Source of the DNA: Welwitschia mirabilis
Lineage: Eukaryota; Gnetophyta; Gnetopsida; Welwitschiales
NCBI GenBank assembly: GCA_051453625.1
Contig: JBOZIK010000001.1
Location: forward strand, 202,090,122 to 202,154,121
Direction of reading: 5' to 3'
DNA: 64,000 nt
Shown one piece after another: positions 13,063-25,272 of this stretch. Made by a program: the position numbers and the translations under genes. Positions within the stretch are counted from its first letter, which is position 1. Each line of letters opens with the position of its first letter. The notes beneath the pieces were generated by a model that saw nothing but the letters and a program-made list of their open reading frames with translations, did no database searches and was not told the origin of the DNA.

Positions 13063-13560
13063 CTTATCAGTCCCTAATGAAACTAGGTGAACAACCATGA
13101 TTGCAAGCCAAATTAACTAATGATAAATTAACTAAGAAGTCATGAAATAAACTTAGAAATAATCTCAAAAATATTTAAATGTAGAATAGAAATGTTAAAA
13201 ATAGATAATAAAACATTTTAGTTGTGCAGCATAAGTGACTATACTATTGTACTAGTGGTTGTCCAGATGATGGAAGGGACAACAGACTCAAAAATTGTTC
13301 TTGAAAAATAGAAGCCTACAAAACTTTTTTTTAGAAAGATAAACATCAAAATGTAGTAATATTAATAGCTCCCCACTAAAATGTACATCATATCATAAAA
13401 AATAATCATGTATAATGTAAGAAAAATCATCATCATGAGATGTTAAAAATCATGTATTAACGATGTGCATAATATCTTAGTAATAAAAATGATATATCTA
13501 TAAAAATACTAGTTTTTAAGTATAATCCAAGGAGGGAAGATACATAATATAAGATAATAA
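13063..13560. other. E2 3' untranslated region
   Basis: No coding relic. It aligns in patches with 59,320-59,760 (E4) and 63,140-63,430 (E5), e.g. the CTTAGCCTTATCAGTCCCT-like word and a later TAGC-CCCC-AC-AAA word. It contains one copy of the recurring GTCC-AGATGATGGAAGGGACAACAGACTC-type motif at about 13,258-13,292. Confidence 0.6.
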
Positions 13561-14990
13561 ATCATTTCCCACTTCATGCCAAAATGAATTCCTGATGTGT
13601 AGCATGCTCAGATGTAGGTGAAGAAGATTAAGAATGCTCAGGGTCTGTAGGAAAACAATGATTAAGTGATTTCATAATGGAGCATGTTGTCTCATCTTCC
13701 TATACTCTAATTACCTCTGGAAGATCAACTATCACACCGTGCTTAATGCATAATATGCTATGGTTCACATTAGTTAGCTACTCCTTAGTATAATAAACTC
13801 TTCTCTCAATTGTAGATATACTCTACTCAAACGTGGCAATGCCTCAGTTTATTGTCTCTCTAATTCTCTAGGCCATATCTACTAGGAAAGCCTAAATATT
13901 CTTAATAGTGATACCCACCACAAGTCTTTATACCTAAAGTGCCTCTGTTTATCCTAGAATCTAAATGCCTATGTCCTATGGGTAATGGGATAAATTTTGA
14001 AGATGCATGAGTCTCTACTTATCCACAAGCTTAGCTATACTAAAGTATCTAAACATAGCTGAGAGGAGATAAGGATATCCCATGCTTGTAACTATCAGGC
14101 CTCAATCATGCTCNNNNNNNNNNNNNNNNNNNNNNNNNNNNNNNNNNNNNNNNNNNNNNNNNNNNNNNNNNNNNNNNNNNNNNNNNNNNNNNNNNNNNNN
14201 NNNNNNNNNNNNNAACATAGCTGAGAGGAGATAAGGATATCCCATGTTTGTAACTATCAGGCCTCAATCATGCTCCTAAGTCTCCTCCAAATAAAGGTTG
14301 ATAAATCCATTTACTTCCCCTATCTAAATACTACTAGCATCCAAATGTAAGCAACCATGGTATGACTATTATAAAACAAAGGGTTAATGTTATAGATTAA
14401 CCCTCTATGAATAATTCGATAGGTAGGTGATAAATGTATTACTGAAACTTCTTGCCTATCACTAGTCAGATTAGCTAGTATGTCTAATGCTATGCTGTAA
14501 GTATGAAAATCCTCTATATCACTAGCTAAGTGAATATGTATACTCTTAATGCCATATAGATTAGTAATAATAGTAATGTGATTCAAGAGAATCTATATCT
14601 CATGATTGATAATGATAGTTATCATCATATCAACAAGTTAGTCATAGCATCAAAGCACTTCTCTATATGCATAGTGTCATAGAACTCTCTAGTCTCTAAG
14701 ACATAATATGTATCAAGTGCATTTATAATTCATTTGAGCTATAGATTTATTAGTCTTTTATCCACCTCTATCTCTAATTGACTCATAAAATCACTAAAAT
14801 GTCTCTCTACTTGAATGGATGCTATCTAAATGGAGAGAGACTGAGCCTAGTGAGGTGAAAGATGGACTAAATCTACTTGCTCAAACTCTTGTGGTACAAA
14901 TGGGCTTGCATCCTATTCTACTACCTTAGCCTCTCGTTCATTATATGTATGGCCTAATTAGTCATAAACAAAAAATGCACCACATCAGAT
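13560..14990 (-). pseudogene. E2 env-like / plant transposon protein (PF20167-like) relic
   Basis: This frame lies between integrase and the 3' LTR on the element's own strand, the position of the extra ORF of Athila elements. An open run of 88 codons (14320-14586) holds SPTYRIIHRGLIYNINP followed by an aromatic/aliphatic stretch. That resembles the 'L-P-YRLIH--I--NI-PR' region of the plant transposon / envelope-like protein family (PF20167 or PF03078 type). Upstream, near 14,670-14,700, LETREFYDTM matches the 'LV-EFY-NM' signature of the same family. Frames are broken by stops and by a 100-N gap. Function is unknown in the family; 'env-like' describes position only, and membrane fusion activity has not been shown for such proteins. 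Confidence 0.6.
14114..14213. other. Assembly gap (100 N) flanked by a duplicated 62-mer
   Basis: The 62 bases before the gap (14052-14113) recur after it (14214-14275) with a single C/T difference. This looks like two contig ends that overlap but were not merged, so the true gap may be zero and one copy may be artefactual. Confidence 0.9.
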
Positions 14991-16611
14991 CAATTGAAAG
15001 TAGTCAAAATGTATATCGTGGAAGTTGTAAACAAACCCATAAATCAATTTTAATATATAAAAATTGTGACAATATTTCTTCCCTTTCCTTATCCCATATT
15101 GTCTAATTGTGTGAAGAAAAATGCAAAACACAAGAAAAATTTAAAATGTGTAAAACTCATGGACCCCATAAAAGGTCAAAATGAAAGTGCTCAAATAAAA
15201 AATCTAATTAGCAGAATCGTAGAGCTCATCATACTAGTTAATTTACCTAAAATAACTACTAAATTTTGATTTACAATTTTCAAGAAATTAAGGTTTAAAG
15301 TTTAAAGTATAATTCTACCTCCTAAAATGTACAATATGAGATATCTCATAAAATAAGCAGTGAAAATAATATCCATAAGTACCAAATCAAAGAGTACAAA
15401 AAATGAGCAATATACATGAAAACTACATGCTGAAAGGCTACAAATAGAAGAAAAATTAAAAATAACAAGGAAAAAAATAACATATCTCATTTTGATAGAT
15501 TCTTTTAAAACTTGCAATTTGGGATGCTAAAATTGTGGGGGTAAGTTCCACAATGTTACCAAATACTAGCGTGATTATCATGTCTTAAAGAAATAGATAA
15601 AAACAATTAAAAAAAAGAAGAAAAATGGAGGAAAAAAATTGTAGTCATAGTTTTATCACATTGCCGTTTAGTTACATCATCTAGATGACAACTCTAAAAT
15701 GAATCTCAAAAAAATCTTAGCTGCATCCTCCATGTCAATTGGATAATCTGAGAAATGATGAAACTTTAAAAAACTTTTGAAAAATAAAATTTCCAACTAA
15801 ACAAGTTAGGCTCAAATATCAAGTGTGAAGGTATTAGATTTTACCAAAAAACCGAAAAAATAGGGAATGATGAAGAATTATAATAAATAAGGATATAGAA
15901 TAAGGAAGACTCAAAAAATTTAAAAGATAAGATGATGAAAATGCTAAGTATAATGAATCTTGACAGAAAAACTAAAGAAATTAGCTTGAACTAAAAAATA
16001 ATCATAAAAATTATGTAGAACTCCAAAAGACTCAAAGGAATCTCATAAAAAATGTAAAGAAAATCATGTAAGAAGACAAGAAGAGCATTTAGTCAAAATG
16101 CTAAAAGAAAATTAATAAAATAACACAAGTGAAAATGAAAATGATAACAAAAAAACTACTAAATGATAAGGTCCTAAAAATGATGATGAAATAACATAGA
16201 AATAAATTTAAAACAATAAATTAAAAAACCATAAAAATATAGAACTAAAATGGACACTAGAACCATGAATAAGATAGCATAACTATTCTAAACTCTATCC
16301 TAGCAGATCCCCTCAGAAGACATTATAAAGTTACCTGAATAAAGATGTATGATAAAATATATTAACTCCATAAAGTTCCACTAAAAAACTAGTAATTATG
16401 ACAATACCAAAGATCAAGTTCTTAAAACAATTGATGATAAGACCAAAAACTACTCAGAAATAAACTTACTTTCTCACACTCTAAAACATACTTGAATCTT
16501 CAAAAGTAAAATGATCAAGTGAAAATACTAAGAGTCTAGAAAATAAGCAATGTCTCTGATGATATCAAGAACATCATTGATTCCATAGCCTCAAAGTTTC
16601 ATTTCTAATTT
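14991..16611. other. E2 spacer between integrase and env-like region
   Basis: Adenine-rich on the plus strand with no conserved motif. Short frames at 15066-15269 (plus) and 15302-15517 (minus) are low-complexity and unmatched. A copy of the recurring ACATCATCTAGATGACAA motif lies at about 15,673-15,692. Patches align with 60,240-61,020 in E4, so this is part of the element and not an insertion. Confidence 0.5.
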
Positions 16612-16775
16612 CCATAATAAGGGGAGTGCAATCATGGTTAGGGAAGTAAGGACCTATGAAGCATGATCAACTAACCTTTTAGTGAAGTTCCCATAGCTAT
16701 CAATACTACTAAAGATCCCTTTTAAAAAAATTTACCCTAGTGTGATAGGAAATTTATGTGACCATATATGTTAGC
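16612..16775 (-). other. Conserved post-pol block, E2 copy
   Basis: Aligns closely with 61083-61245 and 32012-32180 on the same strand. Plus-strand landmarks are GGGAGTGCAATCATGG, GAGAAGTAAGGACC-type, GAAGTTCCCATAGCTA and TTTACCCTAGTGTGATAGG. See the finding on the block shared by four elements. Confidence 0.75.
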
Positions 16776-17179
16776 ATAGATATAATATATTGTGGTCAGT
16801 ATTATTTATTTATTTTTTATTTACACAAATAATTCCCACATGATCATACACTAAAAAAGATGAAGGTTAATACGTGAGATGAAAGATAAAAAAGAATACA
16901 CCTAAATAACCAAAGATATCACAATATTAAAAAAAGGAAAGAGAACTAAGGCATCTTCCTTTAAAGTGAATTTAATAAACATGTGAATGTTTTAAAATTG
17001 GATTAATCTAATCTTATCACTATAAAATACTCAAGTACAAATACTAACCATGAAAACTTCATAAAGAAAAGACATAAGTTAAGTCATAGATGATTAAGTA
17101 ACATCATAACATTCATCAAAGGAATAGGCTAAGAGAGAATTCAGATAATGATAGAAAGGAAGTCTTTTTCATCAAGAGG

Positions 17180-18440
17180 AATCTCCAAACAATTGCTTCT
17201 ATCATGTTCAAGATTGCATTAAATGGTTTTTCATATATTTTCAGCCTTTATCTGTTGACTTTCTAAATCTTCTTAGTGTCTAAGTTGAAAATATCAATAG
17301 AACCATTAGAATGAAGTTTATCTATAAGATAAGGACCTAACCATTTAGAGGTTAACTTGTTATGTAAAAGATGTACTTTAGTATTATATAAAAGAACAAT
17401 TTGACTAGGTTCAAAATTTTTATGAAGTAACTTTCTATCATGTTTGAACTTAGCTTGGGCTTTGTGAATGGATTAACAATGTATAATATAAGTATGTTAT
17501 TCATCTAAGTGATTAAGTGGGACTATTCTATTTTTATGATTTTCATAAAGGTCTGTAATAACTAAGATGATTATATTAAGTAGTATGGTAAGCCCAAAGA
17601 ACATCATTAAGCTTATAAGCTTAAGATTTCTTTTATGAATAGAGACAAGTCTTTAAAGCATTTTATTTATTTCTCTATTTACATTTTCATCTTGACCATT
17701 GATTTGTGGATGATAAGTACAAGCTACTCTATGTTTAATTCTAATGAATAAAAGAAGTTTTTTATAAAATTAATTAATAAATTGAGTTTCTTAATCACTA
17801 ATAATAATTTTAAAGAAATCAAAACATTAAAAAATATGAGTTCTAACAAAATTACAAATAATTCAGGCATCATTCATAAAAGTAGAAATAGCTTTAACCC
17901 ATTTAATAACATAATCAACAACTACTAAAATGTAGTTCTTATTATTATAAGGTGGTTTAATCAGGTATGTAAAATTACTTTCCAAATAATTAAAAGGTTC
18001 ACATTTAAGAATAGGTTTCAGGAGCATATCATAAGAATAAATAAGTCTACCATAATTTTGACAAGTATTACACCTTTTAGCAAAATTAAAAGAGTTCTAA
18101 AAAAAAACTAGGCCAATAAAACTAGAGTGAAGAATTTTTATTATTATTTTTTATCCAGTAAAATGACTTCCAAAAGCATCATTATAGAAAAGATGAAGGA
18201 TATCTAATTTTTTCCATTTAGCACACATTTTTTCATGATTTTTTTTTTGCACCTATGATAAGTATGTGGCTCTATCCATTTATAATTACCTATTCTATGG
18301 ATAAAATATTTTATTTGATTATGACTTCAATATCATGGTGTTTTCATGACAACAAGATAATTAACTATGTTAGCATACTAAGAAACAGGATGAGTAGAAA
18401 TATGACAAAAAGTTTTTTATCCAAAAAAGAATTATCAATC
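17180..18440 (-). pseudogene. E2 integrase relic
   Basis: The domain would insert the cDNA. Reading down the minus strand: a zinc-binding remnant with RCNTCQNYGRL near 18,050; the core YILVVVDYVIKWVKA near 17,920 with the first catalytic Asp; an ISD-x-ETQFIN segment near 17,800 with the second; then HPQINGQDENVNREI near 17,690 with the catalytic Glu. The C-terminal part (about 17,220-17,460) reads KAQAKFKHDRKLL, then a segment matching 'VLLFNS-L-LFPGKL-S-W-GP', ending near FKVN(G/R)-RLK. Only a few stops interrupt it, nearly all attributable to CAA/CAG or TGG decay. All three DDE-type acidic residues are still legible, but the ORF is dead. Confidence 0.88.
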
Positions 18441-18920
18441 ATAAGATCATTAAGAAAAGAAGAAAGATGTAACAAATGATCTACTATACTATTATGTTTT
18501 TCTAGTTTATTAATGATGGTAAGATTGAATTCTTACNNNNNNNNNNTAATGAATCTATCACTAGAATCTTTCTTAATCAGGAGGTATCTAATAGCTTCAT
18601 GGTCAGTATAAACATTCATATGGAAGCCTAAAAGATAGTATCTAAGAGTATTAAGGTAAATGATTACGGATAGCATTTATTTCTCAGTAGTAGTGTAATT
18701 CGATTAAACTTTAGAGAAAATTTTACTATGATAAGATATACCTTTATAATCATTTTCATACTTTTTTAAAGAACCCCGTCCCATAGCAATATTGCTAGCA
18801 TTACACATTAATTAGAAATCTTTATTATAATTAGGTCCTATTACAATAGGTGCGAAAGAGATTTTATCTTTAAGCATTTTAAAAACAAGCTAACGAGATT
18901 CACTCCAGTTAAATTTAGCT
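18440..18920 (-). pseudogene. E2 RNase H relic
   Basis: Near 18,550-18,620 the minus strand reads YTDHEAIRYLLIKKDSSDRF, the family's 'VYTDH-A--YL--KKD-KPRLIRW' segment with the catalytic Asp. After the 10-N gap (18537-18546), HNSIVDHLLHLSS corresponds to '-EN-VADHLSRL'. The expected 'VCDASD' opening lies near 18,800 in a degraded form. It sits between the RT and integrase relics. Confidence 0.8.
18537..18546. other. Assembly gap (10 N)
   Basis: Ten N inside the E2 RNase H relic. Flanking protein similarity resumes a plausible distance away, so little sequence is probably missing. Confidence 0.98.
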
Positions 18921-19760
18921 TATTTTTCAAGTGATAAGTAAAGGGATTTATAAATTTTAGTATAATCTTGAATAAAACTATGATAAAAATCATAATGACT
19001 AAGGAAAAATTGAACTTGATTTACATTTATTGGAGGAGTTAGGTTTTTAATGATACTTACTTTTTTAGGATCCATCCTAATTCCTTTACTAGAAATGTGA
19101 TCTAAAATAATTTCATTATCAACTAGAAATAAACTTTTCTTCCAACCCAAATGTAGGTACTCTCAGTGCATCTATTAAGAACTTTCTCTAACCTTTTTAA
19201 GATTTGTTCAAAGTCTTCATCATAGATTTAGAAGTCATTCATAAAAGTTTTAATTGAATCCTCTAACATATTAGAAAATATATCCATCATTTCACATTAA
19301 AAAGTACCAAAAGTATTACAAAGTCCAAAAAACATGTGTCTAAAGGCAAATGTTCTAAAAGGTGAAGTGAAAGTTGTTTTAGCTTAATCCTTACTAGCTA
19401 TACAAACCTGATTGTAATGACTATACCCATAAGGTAAGTAACAAAAGGAATTCCTTGGATTCTATCACATTTTTTATCACGAAAAGATAAAGGGCAATGA
19501 TCCTTCTTTATTACTTCATTTAGCCTTCTAAAATTAATATGCATTCTTCACTTTGCTCATTTCTTAGGTACTACTGTCAAAGGAATAACCCTCTCATTAT
19601 CAAATATGGTATAAATAATTTTAGCATCCATTAATTTAATGATTTCATCATATATGATTTATTTAGGTGCTAGATTAAGTCTATGTTAGGGTTACCTAAC
19701 AAGTTTTGCATTATCCTTAAGGTCTATTTTATATTAAACAATGAAAGTAGGAATGGCTAT
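18920..19760 (-). pseudogene. E2 reverse transcriptase relic
   Basis: The clearest RT in the window. On the minus strand near 19,310-19,440 the segments SHYNQVCIASKD, TTFTSPFRTFAFR and FGLCNTFGTF follow each other, matching 'GYNQI-IAPED--KTTFT-PFGTFAYRRMPFGLCNAPATFQ'. Near 19,230 NFYE-LL replaces the F-x-D-D active site region; the catalytic Asp pair is degraded. The open frame 18920-19150 (LVDNEIILDHISSKGIRMD..) is the RT thumb / connection, equivalent to 'EGIVLGHKISSKGIEVD'. A few stops and at least one frame change separate the segments. Confidence 0.9.
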
Positions 19761-19980
19761 TAAGTCTTTGTAGGTCCAAGTAAACACATTAATCTTAGAA
19801 TTCAAAAGTGACATTAAAATTGATTCTTCTTAAGAGAAAAGATTCTAATTTATTATCAATGATCTATTATGATCATCATGTAGAAAGATATATTTTAGTC
19901 CACTGAGTAAAGGTACCAAATTTAAATTTAGATTTTTAGTTTCTATTAATTTTTTATCTAAGTTAATTATCATCTTAGAT

Positions 19981-20012
19981 CATCATCTAGATGATAGGGA
20001 TGGATTATCCCC
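19981..20012. repeat. Internal copy of the family's GATGAC/GGGATGA motif
   Basis: CATCATCTAGATGATAGGG then ATGGATTATCC lies in the linker between protease and RT, the same motif that recurs in LTRs and untranslated regions of this family. Its core TCATCTAGATGA is a perfect palindrome. Confidence 0.6.
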
Positions 20013-20199
20013 CTTAAAATATAAAATCTAAATTATTTTTAAATGTTTTACTTCTTCATAGATTGTAGGTTTTGTTTCTTTACTCTCTTGATCAAAACAA
20101 TTAGTTCCTAAATGCTCATTGCTAAGTTGATCATCATTGAAACCTTTTAATTTTTTTAACTTCAAGTGGATCATCAAATAAGATAGGCTTATGAAGTAT

Positions 20200-20730
20200 T
20201 AATTATCTCTATTTAAGTGGACAATGTTGTATAAATAGTGTTGGCTTAATTTCTACTTCAACATTTAACTCATCACCTAAGTATTTTTTAGCAGCATTAA
20301 AAACTCTAATGGTAACCTTTTTATTTTCTAAATGACATTTCATCATTTCAGTTCTTGTATTAATAATATAATGAACTATTATATAAAATGCTCTACCTTG
20401 AAGTAGTGGATAATCTCCATTAGTCTTAACTTCAATCCTAGCCACATCTATTGGATAGAAGGCTTTCTTAATTTGAATCATCAAATATTTTATTACTTCT
20501 AAAGATTGTTTTTACTGACATATTTACCAATTCTAAGACAATATGCATAGGTTCAATTATACTTTCCAAACCAAGTCATTAAAAAATGTATAAAAACATA
20601 ATATTAACACTTGATTCTATATTAATTAAGGCTTTCTTTATTCTTTTATTTCTTTTTAATATAACACTAATTATTACTGCCCCCAGATCCTCAAATTTTG
20701 GATAATTTTGTAAAACTAAGTTAGTTATAG
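20200..20730 (-). pseudogene. E2 aspartic protease relic
   Basis: The minus strand at about 20,640-20,560 reads ALINIESSVNIMFLYIF, matching 'AL-DLGASVNLMPYSVF'. The catalytic DLG/DSG position has become NIE, so the active site is lost. The open frame 20209-20484 begins IKKAFYPIDVARIEVKTNGD and continues with PLLQGRAFYIIVHYIINTR, the 'FI-PVDF-VLD----E-PLILGRPFLATA--LIDV' C-terminal half. The domain lies between gag and RT as expected. Roughly 90 codons are still uninterrupted. Confidence 0.82.
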
Positions 20731-20899
20731 ATTGAACTAGGAAGAATTTACTAAGAATGGTTCATTTTTTTCCTTCCTAGTTAGGTCTTTTCACAACTTA
20801 TAACATTTATAATTTTCTTGCAAGAGTTTTTAAAATGCTAAATTTATGCTTATATCTTGCATTAAGGCTTTAATATGATCATCAAGGTAGGATTGGTAT

Positions 20900-22385
20900 T
20901 TAATCTATTATGCCAAGGGGTAGCAAGCTTCTTACCTTTATATTGAGAATAATGTTTCTTATTAAGCTTATCACTTAAAGTAGAAGAAAAGGCATGATTT
21001 TATAAGATTTCAATATCCTCTTCTTCTTTATCATTCTTATCATTTTTGGAAGTTTAAGCCTCATGAGTAGAAGGTGTTGTTTCATTTTCACTTCTTATCA
21101 CAACATTACAATCTTTTCTTACTTTATTAGAGTTTGATAAAGGTTGCATTGCAAGTGATCCTTGTGGTCTTTGATTTGCAAGCATAGTTTGTTGAAGAAC
21201 ATTTACTAGATTTTCAATGTTTAAGTTTGTCTTCTCTTGCAATTTTCTTAATTCATCAATAGAATTTCTAAGTGGATCATTTTGATTTTGAGAATTTGAT
21301 GTAGTTGCTTGATAATTTGAGCTACTTTATTGGAAATTTGAGTTATTTATTTAAAAGCTAGTATTCTCAAATCTCTTTCTAAATGGTTGAAAATTTGGAT
21401 GATCTGCTTAAAAGTACTTGAATTTGTTCTCAAAATATTAGAAGTTATATTGTTAATTCATCCTAGGTTGAAATTCATTTTAATTTTAATTTTGATTTCT
21501 AAATTTGCAGATTTTTTGTTGAATGCACATATCTCTTCATAATTTTTTTTAATAAGTTAGTAATAAAGGCTAGTCTTTAGTTACACGATAGTTGTCTTCA
21601 TACAAATTAAAAATTGAAACCACATTATTTTTAGTTATCACTTTTACATCTAAAATCATTTGAGTGTACTTTTTTAATGTTGTTGTAAAATCCTTAATGA
21701 CATTTGTTAGTTCTTTTTTTATTTTTGCTTCCACTTTTTCTTGTTTCACTTCTTTAAGATCTTTTATGATTTGACCTATAGTATAATTTTCTTTAGGTAT
21801 TGGTTTAGGGGATTTTTAACTTACTTTTACTAGTTCTTCCAATAATTTCCATGCATTTTTTAATGTGAGGTTTATTAAATTTCCATCACATGAAAAATCT
21901 ACCAGTTGTTTAGTTTGACTATTAAGTACACTATAGAAATAATTCACTAATTTTTCTTGAGTGAATACATCTCTAAGATTAGAATGAAAAATTATTTATA
22001 AGTAAAGGCATTATCTTCATTAGGTTATTGTTGAAAATTTATTACCTCTCTCTTTTTTCTCTTATTATTATTTCACTCATAAATCTTTTTATAAGGATTC
22101 TGAACTGGGTTCCATGTTTTTAAGCTTTTATGAGGAATAGGTCCTAATCATAATTTCTTTTCCTTTTAAATTAATAAAAAAGATAACCATGTAAGTACAA
22201 TTACTAAGTCCTTTTCTACCATTTTCAAAAGTAAGCACTAATTATTCATTTAGATTTCTTAACTCAACATCATTACTAAAAGGTAGGCCAAAAGGATTTT
22301 AGATTTCATGCTTTTTATTTGCAATTAGTTCTTTAAGAGTGACTTTAGCATTTGGAGCTATGGGGGTAGAAGAGCTTTCAATCAT
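20900..22385 (-). pseudogene. E2 gag relic
   Basis: Gag would build the virus-like particle. The likely initiator is the minus-strand ATG at 22385-22383, opening MIESSSTPIAPNAKVTLKEL, and the frame then runs with few stops. Mid-protein segments near 21,830-21,950 (LVDFSCDGNLINLTLKNAWKLLEE) match the 'ID---GG-L-NKTP-EA--L-E-MA' region. A later part near 21,400 keeps HPNFQPF in place of the Athila 'RNHPNFSW' signature. The open frame 21054-21242 (LQEKTNLNIENLVNVLQQTM..) is a predicted coiled-coil-rich C-terminal part. No clean CCHC knuckle is legible. Most stops are single-step decay of CAA/CAG. Confidence 0.85.
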
Positions 22386-23149
22386 GAAAATAGTATTAAG
22401 TGAAGCTACTTATTTCTATTTTTTGTATATAATTTAACATTATAATAAAATGATTTTCTTCTAAAATTTCTTTTGAAAAATTTTCTTTGAAAAAATCAAA
22501 TTTAAAAATAATAAATGTAGAAAAATGTTTTTACTCAATTCTTAAAATATTTTATGTCCTTGGGGTATGTATACCTAGGTTTATTTTGTAGTTGATCAAA
22601 CCTTCTCATATGTTTTCTTCAATTAATAACCACTCTTTTTGATATTTCATCTTTTTACCTAAGTTTATTATTTCTCAGCATGTTTAATTTTGTTTTTATA
22701 AATGTCATCTCTATAATCATCTAGATGATGTACTTGGATGACAGAAGATACAAAAAACTCAAAAATGAAAAATACAAAATACAAAATCACAAAATAACAT
22801 AGAATGAAAACTAACAATCATCCTCTAAGTCACCTGGATAATAGAGGGGATGATAAGAAAATCCTAGTTCTTATGAAAATGAAAATCCCTAAGTTTATCA
22901 GGCTATTATTCCTGCATGTCATCTAAATAACAAAGGGAATGAAGAATGTAAATTGAAAAATGCAAAGACAAAAACCTAAGTTTCCATTATAAAGATACAA
23001 CACTATTGTAAACATATACTTAAATCAAAATCCAAACTACTTATTTGAGTAATGANNNNNNNNNNNNNNNNNNNNNNNNNNNNNNNNNNNNNNNNNNNNN
23101 NNNNNNNNNNNNNNNNNNNNNNNNNNNNNNNNNNNNNNNNNNNNNNNNN
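22386..23149 (-). other. E2 leader (5' untranslated region) with assembly gap
   Basis: Between the gag start and the 5' LTR. It contains three copies of the recurring GATGA/GGGGATGA motif (about 22,705-22,745; 22,838-22,862; 22,915-22,945). The primer-binding site should lie next to the LTR but falls in the 94-N gap 23056-23149. Frames called through the N run and the AT repeat are not genes. Confidence 0.65.
23056..23149. other. Assembly gap (94 N)
   Basis: Hides the E2 primer-binding site and the inner end of the 5' LTR. It stops 9 bases before a long AT repeat, a likely cause of the break. Confidence 0.98.
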
Positions 23150-23154
23150 AAATT

Positions 23155-23205
<51 letters not shown>

Positions 23206-24518
23206 ATAACACGACACATTAATATAAATAGGAGTAATCCAAATGTCATAATTTCATCAAAGGCATAAGTGAGAAGAAAAAGAATTGATTTAAGAAAGAA
23301 ATACTTATATAATCTCTAAGTAAAATAAAATAACAATACAAAGTAATGATGCAAATAATATACTATGCAAATGAAATTCAAGTTCTATTCTAAATGTAAC
23401 ATCTATTTGATTACCAAATAAACCTATTATGGAGACTAGCCCTGTATAATCTAGATCAATCAAGGAAATCTATCACCAGACTAAGACTAACCCAAGCTAT
23501 TAAGTGTGTCAAACAAAATATGAAAACCATGTAAAGTTAATCAAGAAAATGAAACAACCTTAATAAAGATTACCCTTTTAAAGAAAAGTCATAACCAGAC
23601 CATGACTAGCCTAAGCTATTAAGTACATCAAATAGAATATGAAAATCATGCAAAGTTAATTTAGAAAATGAAATGCAATGCATTTAAACTAATAATTTTG
23701 ACTTTAACAAAGGTTTTTCTCATGATCTATATCATAGATGAAGCTATCATAGAATCATAAGCAATATAAGACATAAGGGAGATGCATATAATAAATGATA
23801 TAAAAAGAAAAATAAATTTTTAATTAACTCAAGCCAACATCCATGTTATAAAGTAGTAACATCTTAATGAAGGATACACATCCCAACACCAAGGAAGACA
23901 TCTCTTTGCAACAACAAGGGATGAATTTCCTATCCTTCAATCTTCTGTTATGAAAATTTCTAATGCTAGAGAAGATAAAATCAGAGTTAAGGATGATAGA
24001 GGTATTTATTACACATACAAACTATAAATACAATAAATACTAACAGACATAGTAAAACCCTAATATACATGTAAGAAGGTGCCAAACATATGGTAAACGT
24101 TTAGTGAAGTTTAATGAAATGTTATTTTTAGGTGTCATCTTACTAGTCATCCGGATGTCAGAGGAGATGATATAATATCATAAAGAGTCCACATCATCTA
24201 TTAGATTAGTCTAATAAGCATCCTAATTAGCATATGTTCTTTCTATTATTCGTATGATTATCTAGATAATAAGGTGGATGATGGGCTTTGTAAAGATGTT
24301 TCTTACGTTAGATTAGCCTCTTTGNNNNNNNNNNNNNNNNNNNNNNNNNNNNNNNNNNNNNNNNNNNNNNNNNNNNNNNNNNNNNNNNNNNNNNNNNNNN
24401 NNNNNNNNNNNTTTTCCTTAGCTCTCCATTATCATTGAAACTTAGCATAAACTTGTCTAATATCCTATAAAACTACTCAAAATACCCTATCAAATACATA
24501 CAATGTGGTAGCATAACA
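23150..24518 (-). repeat. E2 5' LTR
   Basis: Direct repeat of 11,637-13,043. Its minus-strand 3' end is hidden by the gap 23056-23149, and a second gap of 87 N (24325-24411) removes part of the LTR. A long (AT)n tract (23159-23201) matches a shorter one in the 3' LTR, so it expanded after insertion. Similarity to the 3' LTR stops near 24,513-24,518, which marks the outer boundary. Confidence 0.88.
24325..24411. other. Assembly gap (87 N) in E2 5' LTR
   Basis: By comparison with the 3' LTR (about 12,857-12,945) the missing sequence should be close to the N length, so the estimated size is plausible. Confidence 0.97.
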
Positions 24519-25267
24519 ATTTTTTTTGGACTTACTTTAGAATCTTGAGTGAAAGAACTCATGATTCTGATAGTGATTCACATTCTCTACCTAGGCAATG
24601 ATGAAATATTAGTTCTCTTAATTTAGATGATACAAGTAGCTTAAAAGTAAATTATCAAGTATTCAATATTAATAGAGAGGAACTTAAGAAATTAAAATGT
24701 AAAAATGGATAATGAATTCTACTAATTAAAACTCTTAATCAAATATAATTTACCTTTGACACAATGTTCATTTAGCTTTTATGAAAACATATTAACCAAA
24801 TGATTTTCTTATTAACATAAGCATCATGCATGCTACTATCATTTCATTTAACAAAAAGAAATAGATTATGTATGTAAAAACTGAGTACCACTACTCTTTT
24901 TGAAACTTTGTATAAAGTGAATTATGTGAAACTATTAATAAATAAGAAAAAACAAAAAAAATAAGAAGGAGGAAAAAATATAAAATAGTTTATTGAAATG
25001 CAATAATATATTATCACAATCACCTATAGAGTAATATCTCTAAGTAAATTAGAACTAGAATAAAATTCAATTGTAGATGTATCACCTTGAATTACCAATG
25101 TAATAACTTATCATATATGAATTAATGTATAGTAAGCACCAATTATCATTATTAATTTACATAATCTCGATAAGTGATAAACTTGAATACTCCTTCAAAA
25201 TCTTATACCACTCATTGCATAAGTATCATGACCTATTACATATCTAATAAAATCTTGAGTATTGTCT
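24519..25267. other. Spacer between E2 and E3
   Basis: About 750 bases of AT-rich sequence with no recognisable gene or repeat. It lies outside both elements as judged by their LTR ends. Confidence 0.6.
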
Positions 25268-25272
25268 ATAAC
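25268..25272. other. Target site duplication of E3, left copy
   Basis: ATAAC immediately before the 3' LTR of E3 (which begins TGACAAG). The identical ATAAC lies at 57050-57054 right after the 5' LTR. Five-base duplications are the rule for LTR retrotransposons. Confidence 0.85.

Larger units (their letters stand above)
11637..24518 (-). mobile_element. E2: Ty3/gypsy (Athila/Tat-like) retrotransposon with both LTRs
   Basis: A 12.9 kb element read on the minus strand: 5' LTR (about 23,150-24,518), leader, gag, protease, RT, RNase H, integrase, a long post-pol region with an env-like relic, polypurine tract, 3' LTR (11,637-13,043). The LTRs are direct repeats over about 1.35 kb. The flanks GCTTT (11632-11636) and ATTTT (24519-24523) could be a target duplication that has suffered G-to-A and C-to-T changes, but this is tentative. 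The coding part is the best preserved of the gypsy elements here. Four N gaps lie inside, including one in each of the regions around the 5' LTR. Confidence 0.9.

Noticed and set aside
18255-18479. 74-codon plus-strand frame
   Set aside because: Antisense shadow of the E2 RNase H/integrase relic, which has clear family motifs on the minus strand.
23003-23249. Two minus-strand frames with long X runs
   Set aside because: They run through the 94-N gap and an (AT)n tract inside E2; not coding.
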